Shown here in pieces: positions 1-6,737 of a stretch of 6,737 bases of DNA. Numbering within the stretch: the first letter of the stretch is position 1; each line of letters starts with the position of its first letter. The position numbers were made by a program, and so were the translations under genes. The DNA is from Bacteroidota bacterium (lineage in GTDB: Bacteria > Bacteroidota > Bacteroidia > Bacteroidales > GCA-2748055), in the NCBI GenBank assembly GCA_024244665.1, contig JAAEOI010000555.1:1-6737 (forward strand), in the 5' to 3' direction. The notes under the pieces are model-generated. The model was not told the DNA's origin, did not search any database, and saw only the letters and a program-made list of their open reading frames with translations.

Positions 1-803
1 CTGATGGGAATTCGGATCTATTACACCGCCTGATGGTCTATAACAAGAAGGCACTGTGGGACGATGTGGAAGCCTGGTTTGATGGAGGCGATCCGGCTGA
101 GAGTACCATTGATCTGGAAGGGGCTTCCATGCAAAAATTTAAAAAGGGAGTCAGATCAAACTGGAAGTTTTATGGGAAACATATACCCAAGGAGAAACGA
201 GCCTTAATGGATATCACTACTTACATGGATGCAAATGTAACTGATGCGGCTACCTTACGGGTTCGATGGGAGGGTGAACTGATCAAAAGGAGAGAAACAG
301 GAAGTGGTGCTGTAATTACACTGCCGGAATATTATAAGCTGGTAAAAACCGGTAATGACGATATTGGTGAGTGGATCGCTGTGGCACCCGAAGAAGTACC
401 GGCTGAAACCGGACTGCAGAAGTATAACTTTGGCGAACACGACAGAAGAGCCCCCCTGACCTATATTACTCCGGAAGAGGAAGAGAGTTGCTGGAAAATT
501 CCCGGACCGGCAGCCGGGCCTTTCAAGGCGAAATTGGGAGATGGCAGCACGGTGACATACTACTGGTATCGATTTGCCGACCAGCCAGCATTGCTCAATG
601 CGGATTTGAGCAAAGAGGAGCGTGAAGAAATGCAGAGGCGGGTGGAGATGCTTCACCGGCACTGGACAAAGGAAAGAGAATACCTTCCTCCACCAATGAT
701 CGGGAAATTGGCTGACATTGACCCGGCCCTGATCCTGACCCCTCCGGCAGGCATGGAGGCAGGGTATGTACCCATCGTCACACAGCAGGGATTTGAGGAA
801 TAA
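1..803 (+). CDS. Unrecognised protein, C-terminal 266 residues (5' end off the window)
   Basis: The reading frame is open from base 3 (first complete codon) to the TAA at 801-803, so this is the tail of a longer protein. The Met at base 33 is probably internal: the frame continues upstream of it, no signal peptide follows it, and the start of the window reads straight into it (DGNSDLLHRLMVYNKK). Visible traits are a soluble, Trp/Tyr- and charge-rich chain, an acidic patch TPEEEESCW, a helix-like charged stretch from about base 603 (DLSKEEREEMQRRVEMLHRHW), then a proline-rich tail with YLPPP, a short LADIDPAL segment and an ending near GYVPIVTQQ. There are no membrane segments. I cannot assign a family or activity. 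It is followed after 25 bases by a fucosidase gene on the same strand, so a role in glycan breakdown or binding is a context-only guess. It could be a catalytic protein or an accessory one. The coding call is firm, the function unknown. Confidence 0.85.
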   Translation, partial: DGNSDLLHRLMVYNKKALWDDVEAWFDGGDPAESTIDLEGASMQKFKKGVRSNWKFYGKHIPKEKRALMDITTYMDANVTDAATLRVRWEGELIKRRETGSGAVITLPEYYKLVKTGNDDIGEWIAVAPEEVPAETGLQKYNFGEHDRRAPLTYITPEEEESCWKIPGPAAGPFKAKLGDGSTVTYYWYRFADQPALLNADLSKEEREEMQRRVEMLHRHWTKEREYLPPPMIGKLADIDPALILTPPAGMEAGYVPIVTQQGFEE

Positions 804-828
804 TCATCTTTGCATCGATCGAAGCTCT

Positions 829-2313
829 ATGATAAAACAATTATCCGCATTATTATTCGTAATTCTGATCTCGGCTTGTTCCGGGAGGAAGAATCAAGAG
901 ACTACGGATCAATCAGCAGATCAATACACCTGGGAAGATCTTAAGAAGAGGCCTGTGCCACTCTGGTTTGATGATGCCAAATTTGGAATCATGATCCATT
1001 GGGGCCCGTACAGTGTGATCGGCCATCGCCAGGGTGACAATTATGCTGAGTGGGCTCCCTATCATATGTATCACGATCATGAATACTTCTATAACTATTT
1101 AGAGGAGACCTACGGTGCTCATCCACCGGAGTTTGGGTACAAGGATTTCATACCCATGTTCAAGGCTGAGTTATGGGACCCTGATGCCTGGGCTGAATTG
1201 TTTCATCAGGCAGGTGCAAAGTATATTACCATTACAGCAGAACACCATGATGGTTATGCACTCTGGGACTCGGATATTACGGAGTGGTGTGCCACGAAGA
1301 CAGGCCCAATGCGGGACCTGGTCGGAGATCTTGGCGAAGCTGTCCGGAAGAAGGGTATGAAGTATGCTCCTTCCTATCACAGGGAACGTCACAACTCTTA
1401 TTTTGCAGAGGAAATGTATGTTGTCAAAAGTCGAGCTCTTCCCGATATCGCCAAAGAAATCGAACAAATGCCTTCAGCAGCTGATCTTTATGGCCCTTTC
1501 GAACTTAGTGATGCTTTTATTCAGGACTATGTTGCCCGTTGGAAAGAGATTGAAAGAAAATACAAACCTGATTTTATGTGGATCGATGATGTTCCAATCT
1601 TTTATAAGGACGACGAAAGCAAACATCATCCGCAAACACAGAAGTTCAAAGATGCCTATCTGAATATGATTGGTGATTTCTTCAGTGCCTCAGACGAATG
1701 GGGTAAAGAGGTTTATCTCAATAACAAGGGGTTTTATAAAAACTGGCCTGAGGGACCTGGCTGCCTGGAGATGGACAACCTCCGATTAGATAGCATAACT
1801 GAGAAGTGGGAAAATCCGGCAACAATGGGAACTTCCTACGGATATGCCAGAGACGAAGAGGATGGAGAGACTTTCACAAGTTCTACTGAATTGGTTCATC
1901 TGCTCTGCGACGTTGTGAGCAAAAACGGGAATCTTCTTTTAAATATCGGACCGAGAGCAGATGGCACAATTCCCGACGGAATGAAGGAACGCTTACTGGC
2001 CATTGGCGAATGGCTTAATACAAACGGCGAAGCTATTTATGGAAGCCGTCCATGGGTCGAGTTTAAGCAGGACTTTCCCGATCTGAGATTCACGCAAAAA
2101 CCTGGTACCCTCTATGCCATTTCCATGGAGAAGCCTGTCTCACCCTTCATCATTTTATTAAATGATATTCTGGATGTAAATTCTCTTGGGAAGATTACTT
2201 TACTTGGCATGGATAAAGAGCTTGAGTGGAAGCCTGAAGGAGAGGGAGTAAAAATTTTTCCCCCTAAGGATATTAAAGGGAAACATGCCTGGGTGTTTAA
2301 AATAGAATCGTGA
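829..2313 (+). CDS. GH29 alpha-L-fucosidase, exported lipoprotein
   Basis: A 494-residue predicted retaining exo-alpha-L-fucosidase that releases terminal L-fucose from glycans, acting at the membrane or cell surface. The N-terminus is a lipoprotein signal: MIKQ, a hydrophobic run, then ISAC with the lipidated Cys at residue 17. That signal is why I chose ATG 829 over the in-frame ATG at 766, which would overlap the previous gene and put 21 polar residues before the signal. GH29 landmarks in order: W46-F-D-D-A-K-F-G-I-M-I-H-W-G59, EHHDGYALW (138-146), FMWIDD with predicted nucleophile Asp253, a block with Glu314 and LRLD (318-321) leading into WENPATMGTSYGY (327-339), and NLLLNIGPRADG (368-379). 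A C-terminal beta-rich domain begins near GSRPW (405-409). Length is normal for the family. Glu314 is a candidate acid/base, but I cannot settle this or the GH29 subfamily by eye. The family call is strong; linkage specificity is unknown. Confidence 0.93.
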   Translation: MIKQLSALLFVILISACSGRKNQETTDQSADQYTWEDLKKRPVPLWFDDAKFGIMIHWGPYSVIGHRQGDNYAEWAPYHMYHDHEYFYNYLEETYGAHPPEFGYKDFIPMFKAELWDPDAWAELFHQAGAKYITITAEHHDGYALWDSDITEWCATKTGPMRDLVGDLGEAVRKKGMKYAPSYHRERHNSYFAEEMYVVKSRALPDIAKEIEQMPSAADLYGPFELSDAFIQDYVARWKEIERKYKPDFMWIDDVPIFYKDDESKHHPQTQKFKDAYLNMIGDFFSASDEWGKEVYLNNKGFYKNWPEGPGCLEMDNLRLDSITEKWENPATMGTSYGYARDEEDGETFTSSTELVHLLCDVVSKNGNLLLNIGPRADGTIPDGMKERLLAIGEWLNTNGEAIYGSRPWVEFKQDFPDLRFTQKPGTLYAISMEKPVSPFIILLNDILDVNSLGKITLLGMDKELEWKPEGEGVKIFPPKDIKGKHAWVFKIES

Positions 2314-2319
2314 AATTTT

Positions 2320-2324
2320 AGGAA
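2320..2324 (+). promoter_or_regulatory. Possible ribosome binding site for the GH38-like gene
   Basis: AGGAA lies six bases before ATG 2331, within the 17-base gap after the fucosidase stop. An in-frame TAA at 2325-2327 rules out any earlier start, so this short purine stretch and the ATG together fix the gene start. The match is only five bases, and in Bacteroidota such sites often contribute little to initiation. Confidence 0.4.
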
Positions 2325-2330
2325 TAAGTA

Positions 2331-4970
2331 ATGAAGAACAACGGAATTTTATTTGTATTGACTCTGCACTTATTGGTGATAACAGGATTTGCTTTCAATG
2401 GTGTTGCTGCCCAAAAGGTTCATGTTGAAGAGATCATTCTTGTCTATAAATCGCATTTCGATATTGGCTATACCCACCTGGCCAGTGAAACCATTGATAA
2501 ATATCGCACCGGGACCATCGAAGGAGCCCTTGACGTTGTGGATAAAAACAAAAATCTACCGCTTGAGCAGCAGTTTGTGTGGACCGTTCCAGGCTGGCCA
2601 ATGAAGAAGATACTTGAAGATTGGGAGGGACAAACTCCTCAGCGCCGGCAGCGTGTCAGGGATGCGTTCAGGGATGGTCGATTTGCAGTGCATGCTTTGC
2701 CTTTTACCATGCAGGTTGAATTGATGGAGCCGGAAGGCATGGTTCGCAGTCTTGGTTTCGCCTCCACACTGGCGCGTGATGCCGGCAAATCCTTGCCGAC
2801 CGGGGCCAAGATGACCGATGTCCCGTCACATACAAAATTTACCCCGACTTTACTGAAGAATGCCGGGGTTAACTTCCTGCACCTGGGATGTAATCCCGGT
2901 AGTTCACCACCGGAGGTACCCTTTATGTTCTGGTGGGAAGGGCCCGACGGGTCGCGTCTTTTGACAATGTATAGCGCTTCATATGGAAATAGCCTTATTC
3001 CTCCGGATGACTGGAAGTATAAAACCTGGATCGCCATGATGATGGGCAGCGATAACAAACCTCCGCCCAGCCCTGAAAAGGTACGCGAACACATTAAGGC
3101 GATCCAGGAGCAGCTTCCTGGAGTTAAAGTTCGAATCGGTACCATTGGTGACTTTGGCGACTGTATGGTCGGGGAGGACCTGAGTGATATACCTGTGATC
3201 AGCGATGATATGCCGGATTCGTGGATCCATGGGCCCATGTGCGATCCTGCCGGTGTGCTCCTTGCCCGCAAGGCAGTGCCGGACCTTTATGCCTCTGAGG
3301 TACTTCATACAATGCTTGATAGCTGGGAAGTGGCCAGTGAAGATGTAGCCGGTAGTATTGCTGACGGGTATGAGAATAGTATGCTGTTTTATGAGCATAC
3401 ATGGGGAGGTGCGGTAGATTGGGTTTGCAGATACCTTCCGGCCAGGGATAATATAGGCCAGATAAGTAACTGGTTTTATGGTGATCAGTGGAAGGCTGAC
3501 TTAAAGACAAATAAATATGACCGTCACCAGGTCTCATGGGAGGAACATTCCCAGTATGCCCGCAATGCCTCGGAACTTGCTTCAGGCTCTCTGCAGGAGG
3601 GTATGGAGGCCCTCGCCATGGCTGTAAATATTGTCTCCCATCGAATAGTAGCCTTCAATCCGCTGCCATGGAAACGCGACGCCGTTATAAACGGGTCGCT
3701 GGTGAAGGATATTCCGGCCGGCGGCTATAAGGCATTACCGGTAGTTGCTGTAAGCTCAACCGGACCGGTAAAGGCCGGGAATACTTTCGAGAATGACCAC
3801 TTCAGTATTGTTCTGGACCCCGGGCGGGGCGCTATTGCTTCGCTGATCGATAAACGCAGCGGTCGCGAGCTGATTGACAGTGCAGGTGAGCATGGCTTTG
3901 GCCAGTATCTGCATGAAAAATTCAGTGCCGATGAAGTGGCCGAATATTGTAAGGCCTATATACGGGGTGAGAAGACAGAAGAAGGCTGGGATGAATATAG
4001 TTGGGCTTATGCGCAGATTGGTAAACCCAACCTGCCGCCGGCTTCGGAGGTACCCTATCGGGCTATGACACCCGCTAACTCGATTGTCAGCAAATCAAAA
4101 TGTGGCAATACCACCACCCTTGTGATGAGTGCGGCCCGGGATGAGACAGGGATCGATTACCCGGTGACAACCCGTGTCCATCTGTATGATGATGCTGCCT
4201 ATGTGGATTTAGAGCTGACCATCGAAAAACCAGCGGATATCTGGCCGGAAGCAGGTTGGATTTGCCTGCCCTTCAAGGTAGGTGATCCACAGTTTAGGGT
4301 GGGACGAAATGGCTTTATTATGGATCCGGCCAAAGATATTATTTCCGGTGCCAACCGCTATTTGTATGCGGTTGGGACGGGTGTGGCTGTGTTCGACAAG
4401 CAGGGCAGGGGTGTCGGGGTGTGTGCTCCCGAGACGCCGCTTGTGAGCATCGGCATGCCGGGTTGCTGGAAGTTTGACCGGACCTATGTGCCAACGGAGC
4501 CCTCGATCTATTTCAACCTGTTCAACAACCAATGGACGACCAACTACCGCTTCTGGAACGAAGGGAAATGGACCTACCGCTTCCGCATTTGGTCCTACGA
4601 CCAATATGATGCGGCTAACTCATTGATCACACCTTCACTTGAAATGCGCTATCCTGTACATACAGCCAGCGCGAATACCTATCGGGGTAAGCTACCAGTG
4701 CAGCAAAGGGGTCTGAGCGTTTCACGTCCGGGTGTTATGGTAACGGCATTTGGCGCAAACCCTGATGGTGAGGGAACCCTGCTTCGTGTTTGGGAGCAGG
4801 CGGGAGTCTCCGGGAAGCTTACTGTGGAGCTGCCCGCTGAGAACAAAGTGACATTGGCTATACCGGTTAATCTGCGCGGTGAGAAGATTGGGGAGGGCAT
4901 TCGTGTTCGGGAGGATAAGTTGACATTCGAGCTGGGTGCTTTTGCTCCGTCTAGCTTTATTCTGGAATAG
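2331..4970 (+). CDS. Exported GH38-like glycoside hydrolase (probable DUF5054-type, alpha-mannosidase-related)
   Basis: An 879-residue protein with a classical signal peptide (cleavage likely after VAA, residues 25-27, before Gln28), so probably periplasmic. The catalytic domain resembles GH38, a family of retaining, metal-dependent alpha-mannosidases. YKSHFDIGYT (39-48) matches the HxD zinc motif with His42 and Asp44. MTDVPSHT (161-168) places Asp163 as nucleophile and metal ligand. EHTWGG (355-360) supplies His356 as the last ligand. These pair with His90, Asp92, Asp204 and His471 of Drosophila Golgi mannosidase II. After FNPLPW (442-447) comes a beta-sandwich region, with NDHFSIVLDP...DKRSG (488-511) typical of GH38 C-terminal domains. 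The motifs differ from textbook GH38 (FDIGYT rather than CDPGW), so I place it in the divergent DUF5054-like branch, from memory. It starts 17 bases after the fucosidase and looks co-transcribed. The gene appears richer in G+C than its neighbours. The fold and metal site are well supported; the sugar removed is not proven. Confidence 0.82.
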   Translation: MKNNGILFVLTLHLLVITGFAFNGVAAQKVHVEEIILVYKSHFDIGYTHLASETIDKYRTGTIEGALDVVDKNKNLPLEQQFVWTVPGWPMKKILEDWEGQTPQRRQRVRDAFRDGRFAVHALPFTMQVELMEPEGMVRSLGFASTLARDAGKSLPTGAKMTDVPSHTKFTPTLLKNAGVNFLHLGCNPGSSPPEVPFMFWWEGPDGSRLLTMYSASYGNSLIPPDDWKYKTWIAMMMGSDNKPPPSPEKVREHIKAIQEQLPGVKVRIGTIGDFGDCMVGEDLSDIPVISDDMPDSWIHGPMCDPAGVLLARKAVPDLYASEVLHTMLDSWEVASEDVAGSIADGYENSMLFYEHTWGGAVDWVCRYLPARDNIGQISNWFYGDQWKADLKTNKYDRHQVSWEEHSQYARNASELASGSLQEGMEALAMAVNIVSHRIVAFNPLPWKRDAVINGSLVKDIPAGGYKALPVVAVSSTGPVKAGNTFENDHFSIVLDPGRGAIASLIDKRSGRELIDSAGEHGFGQYLHEKFSADEVAEYCKAYIRGEKTEEGWDEYSWAYAQIGKPNLPPASEVPYRAMTPANSIVSKSKCGNTTTLVMSAARDETGIDYPVTTRVHLYDDAAYVDLELTIEKPADIWPEAGWICLPFKVGDPQFRVGRNGFIMDPAKDIISGANRYLYAVGTGVAVFDKQGRGVGVCAPETPLVSIGMPGCWKFDRTYVPTEPSIYFNLFNNQWTTNYRFWNEGKWTYRFRIWSYDQYDAANSLITPSLEMRYPVHTASANTYRGKLPVQQRGLSVSRPGVMVTAFGANPDGEGTLLRVWEQAGVSGKLTVELPAENKVTLAIPVNLRGEKIGEGIRVREDKLTFELGAFAPSSFILE

Positions 4971-5043
4971 AGTTACACAGAGACAGGAGAAATCGTGATT
5001 TTATATGAATTGGTCCATTAACAAATCAAATACCTAAAGCTAT

Positions 5044-6258
5044 ATGAAACGACACAGGTTGAGGACGGCATATTTTTTTGCTACTATGGGATTAATCTTT
5101 TTTTGTGTTTTAATTTCCTGTAATCCCAAAGCATCTGTCAAGGGTGAGGAATCTGATGCAAAAACAAGTGTTGAATATAATGTAGCTGCTTATGTATGGC
5201 CCTCCTGTCATCATGATGAAAGATTCGGTGATATGCTATGGCCTGAAGGCACCGGGGAGTGGGAGGTAATTAAGAAAGGCACACCTCGCTTTGAAGGCCA
5301 CTATCAGCCCAAGGTTCCTTTATGGGGATATGAACCCGATGATGATCCGGAAGTAATGGAACGCTGGATCGATGCAGCTACTGATCATGGTGTGAATGTT
5401 TTTATTTTCGATTGGTACTGGTTCGATGATGGTCCTTTCCTGGAAAGTTCGCTAAACAATGGCTTCCTTAAGGCGAAGAACAACGACAAAATGCAGTTCT
5501 ATATCATGTGGGCGAATCACAATGTCAGACGCAATTACTGGAATGTCCATAAATACACAGATGATACCTCCTTACTGTGGGATGGCGCCGTTGATCTGGA
5601 AAATTTTGAAATAATTGTTGACAGAGTAATTGAGCAGTACTTTAAGAAATCAAATTACTTTAAGATTAATGGAGAACCTCTGTTTTCTCTATTCAGCATC
5701 AATAATTTTATCAAAGGACTGGGGGGAGTAGAACAGGCCAGAGAGGCAATCGAGTATTTCCGGGAGGAGACAAAAAAGGCCGGTTTTCCTGGTTTACATG
5801 TTCAGACAATCGTATTTAATACGCCAAATGAAGAATTACTGAAACGAATTGATCTCTTGAGTGCAAATAGCGTGAGCTATTATAATTGGGGAGGCCCTCA
5901 CCCTGAGGATTATATTCAATGGGGTGTTGAAGCTATGGAGAGAAGAGAAGCCTGGGACGAGGCCCTGTCCATACCCTTTATCCCAAATGCCTCAATTGGC
6001 TGGGACGATTCGCCACGATTCCCGCATCAAAGAAAAGAACACATCGTACACTTAAATAAATCGCCTGAAGCATTTTCATCTTTTCTGCAGAAGGCCAAGG
6101 ATTATTGCGGTGAACACCCGGAGCAACCAAAACTGATAACCATTTTTTCCTGGAATGAATGGATTGAAGGGGGTTATCTTCTCCCTGATATAAAATATGG
6201 ATTCAGTCATCTTGAAGCTGTTCGCAAGGTGATGAGCCCCCAAAAAGATAAGGATTGA
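5044..6258 (+). CDS. WbsX / GH99-like TIM-barrel lipoprotein
   Basis: A 404-residue exported lipoprotein: a basic start MKRHRLR, a hydrophobic run, and LISC with the lipidated Cys at 26. An in-frame TAA at 5035-5037 fixes ATG 5044. The mature part begins with a barrel strand NVAAYVWPS (46-54). It then shows the WbsX-type blocks: GTGEW (69-73), a PRFEGHYQP loop (81-89), DPEVMERWIDAATDHGVN (101-118), the strand FIFDWYWF (120-127) and the closing WNEWIEGGYLLPDIKYG (370-386). Pfam calls this domain a glycosyltransferase, but the layout resembles GH99 endo-alpha-mannosidases. Glu372 and Glu375, spaced as NEWxEG, line up with the catalytic pair Glu333/Glu336 of Bacteroides xylanisolvens GH99 (recalled family knowledge). 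With a lipoprotein signal and glycosidase neighbours, an extracytoplasmic hydrolase is more likely than a cytoplasmic transferase. Spacing is 73 bases after the GH38-like gene and 26 before the next one. Substrate unknown. Confidence 0.85.
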   Translation: MKRHRLRTAYFFATMGLIFFCVLISCNPKASVKGEESDAKTSVEYNVAAYVWPSCHHDERFGDMLWPEGTGEWEVIKKGTPRFEGHYQPKVPLWGYEPDDDPEVMERWIDAATDHGVNVFIFDWYWFDDGPFLESSLNNGFLKAKNNDKMQFYIMWANHNVRRNYWNVHKYTDDTSLLWDGAVDLENFEIIVDRVIEQYFKKSNYFKINGEPLFSLFSINNFIKGLGGVEQAREAIEYFREETKKAGFPGLHVQTIVFNTPNEELLKRIDLLSANSVSYYNWGGPHPEDYIQWGVEAMERREAWDEALSIPFIPNASIGWDDSPRFPHQRKEHIVHLNKSPEAFSSFLQKAKDYCGEHPEQPKLITIFSWNEWIEGGYLLPDIKYGFSHLEAVRKVMSPQKDKD

Positions 6259-6284
6259 TTTATTCGTAATTTAAATAGAAAAAA

Positions 6285-6737
6285 ATGTTGAATTCAAGAA
6301 GCAAGTTATTTCTCGTAATGGTACTGAGCCTTGTTGCAACAGCAACAGTCAGTGCCCAGAACAATACTGCAGGACCCTTTACCCAATTTGACAACCGCTT
6401 ACAGTGGGAGAATGAGGGGGAAATTTACTGGATTGATGCTCTGGGGCCTGATGCACTGCGTTTCAGGAGTACAAAAAGTCTCCGGATTTCAGATGAAGAC
6501 TGGAACCTCCTGCCACAGAAGCTTGTTCAGCTTGAAATATCCATCAGTGAGAGTAAGGCAATCGTAAAAAATGGAAAGATCAGAGCTGAGATTGAATCGC
6601 GCAGAGGACGGATTACATATCTGAATGATAAGGATGAGGTATTGCTTCGCGAAGCCTATCACCACCACCATCCGCAATTTGCCCGTCAGTATAAAAGCAA
6701 AGGGAGTGATCATTTTGAAATGAAGATAACTTTCGAA
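6285..6737 (+). CDS. GH31-type alpha-glycosidase, N-terminal 151 residues (3' end off the window)
   Basis: The frame opens at ATG 6285, fixed by an in-frame TAG at 6276-6278, and runs open to the window edge. It begins with a signal peptide (LFLVMVLSLVATATVSA, cleavage after Ala24 before QNN), so the protein is exported and probably periplasmic. The rest matches the N-terminal beta-sandwich that precedes the barrel in GH31 enzymes. It shows a WIDALGPDALRFRST block (49-63), DEDWNLLP, then ISESKAIVKNGKIRAEIE (87-104), GRITYLND (108-115) and EVLLREAY (118-125). The catalytic barrel lies beyond the window, so alpha-glucosidase, alpha-xylosidase, alpha-galactosidase and other GH31 activities cannot be separated. 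A short His run (126-129) is part of this domain. The gene follows the WbsX/GH99-like gene by 26 bases and belongs to the same apparent operon. The family call rests on the N-terminal domain alone. Confidence 0.8.
   Translation, partial: MLNSRSKLFLVMVLSLVATATVSAQNNTAGPFTQFDNRLQWENEGEIYWIDALGPDALRFRSTKSLRISDEDWNLLPQKLVQLEISISESKAIVKNGKIRAEIESRRGRITYLNDKDEVLLREAYHHHHPQFARQYKSKGSDHFEMKITFE

Noticed and set aside
805..812. CATCTTTG before the fucosidase gene, one base off the Bacteroidota -7 element TAnnTTTG
   Set aside because: The nearest upstream TTTG (792-795) is only about 9 bases away, much closer than the usual spacing, and the implied transcript would start almost at the ATG. Chance match is likely in A/T-rich DNA.
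2639..3537. Overlapping minus-strand open frames inside the GH38-like gene (also 255-662, 1171-1467 and 4209-4604)
   Set aside because: They lie wholly opposite genes with clear protein-family motifs, have no signal or domain pattern, and are shadows of the coding strand's codon bias.
4985..5034. AGGAGA followed by tiny frames at GTG 4995 (8 codons) and ATG 5005 (10 codons) in the gap before the WbsX/GH99-like gene
   Set aside because: Both are too short to judge, have no recognisable leader-peptide pattern or attenuator hairpin, and can occur by chance.
4971..5043. Possible terminator or promoter in the largest gap (73 bases)
   Set aside because: I found no stem-loop followed by a T-run and no TTTG / TAnnTTTG pair at proper spacing, so nothing is annotated there.
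6331..6567. Plus-strand 78-codon frame near the right end
   Set aside because: It is out of frame with the GH31-type gene starting at 6285, which has a signal peptide and family motifs across the same bases.
6660..6671. Run of four His codons in the GH31-type gene, reminiscent of an affinity tag or metal site
   Set aside because: It is internal to the N-terminal domain, encoded with mixed CAC/CAT codons, too short for a tag, and best read as ordinary variation in a loop.

Overview
The window looks like part of a polysaccharide-utilisation region from a member of the Bacteroidota. This is inferred from several features. Five genes lie head to tail on the plus strand. Four of them encode exported, carbohydrate-active-looking proteins, two with lipoprotein signals and two with classical signal peptides. 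Shine-Dalgarno sequences are weak or absent, and the overall G+C is moderate. Nothing in the sequence fixes the genus. No rRNA, tRNA, CRISPR array, insertion sequence or integrase is visible.

Layout from left to right: (1) bases 1-803 hold the C-terminal 266 residues of a protein I do not recognise, whose start lies off the left edge. (2) 829-2313 encodes a lipoprotein GH29 alpha-L-fucosidase. (3) 2331-4970 encodes a large exported GH38-like protein (probably the DUF5054 type) that keeps the four predicted zinc-site and catalytic residues of alpha-mannosidases. (4) 5044-6258 encodes a lipoprotein of the WbsX / GH99-like TIM-barrel type that keeps a Glu pair in NEWxEG spacing. (5) 6285-6737 is the N-terminal 151 residues of an exported GH31-type alpha-glycosidase that runs off the right edge. 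The gaps are 25, 17, 73 and 26 bases, no convincing terminator hairpin was seen in them, and the genes are probably co-transcribed.

How they may work together (inference): the set combines an exo-fucosidase, a GH38-like exo-alpha-glycosidase, a possible endo- or exo-acting GH99-like enzyme and a GH31 alpha-glycosidase. That suits stepwise breakdown, at the cell surface and in the periplasm, of a branched, fucose-decorated glycan with alpha-linked mannose-like or glucose/xylose/galactose-like sugars. No SusC/SusD pair, sulfatase or regulator is in the window, so the substrate stays open. The most interesting parts are the three poorly characterised members: the unrecognised first protein, the divergent GH38-like protein and the WbsX/GH99-like lipoprotein.
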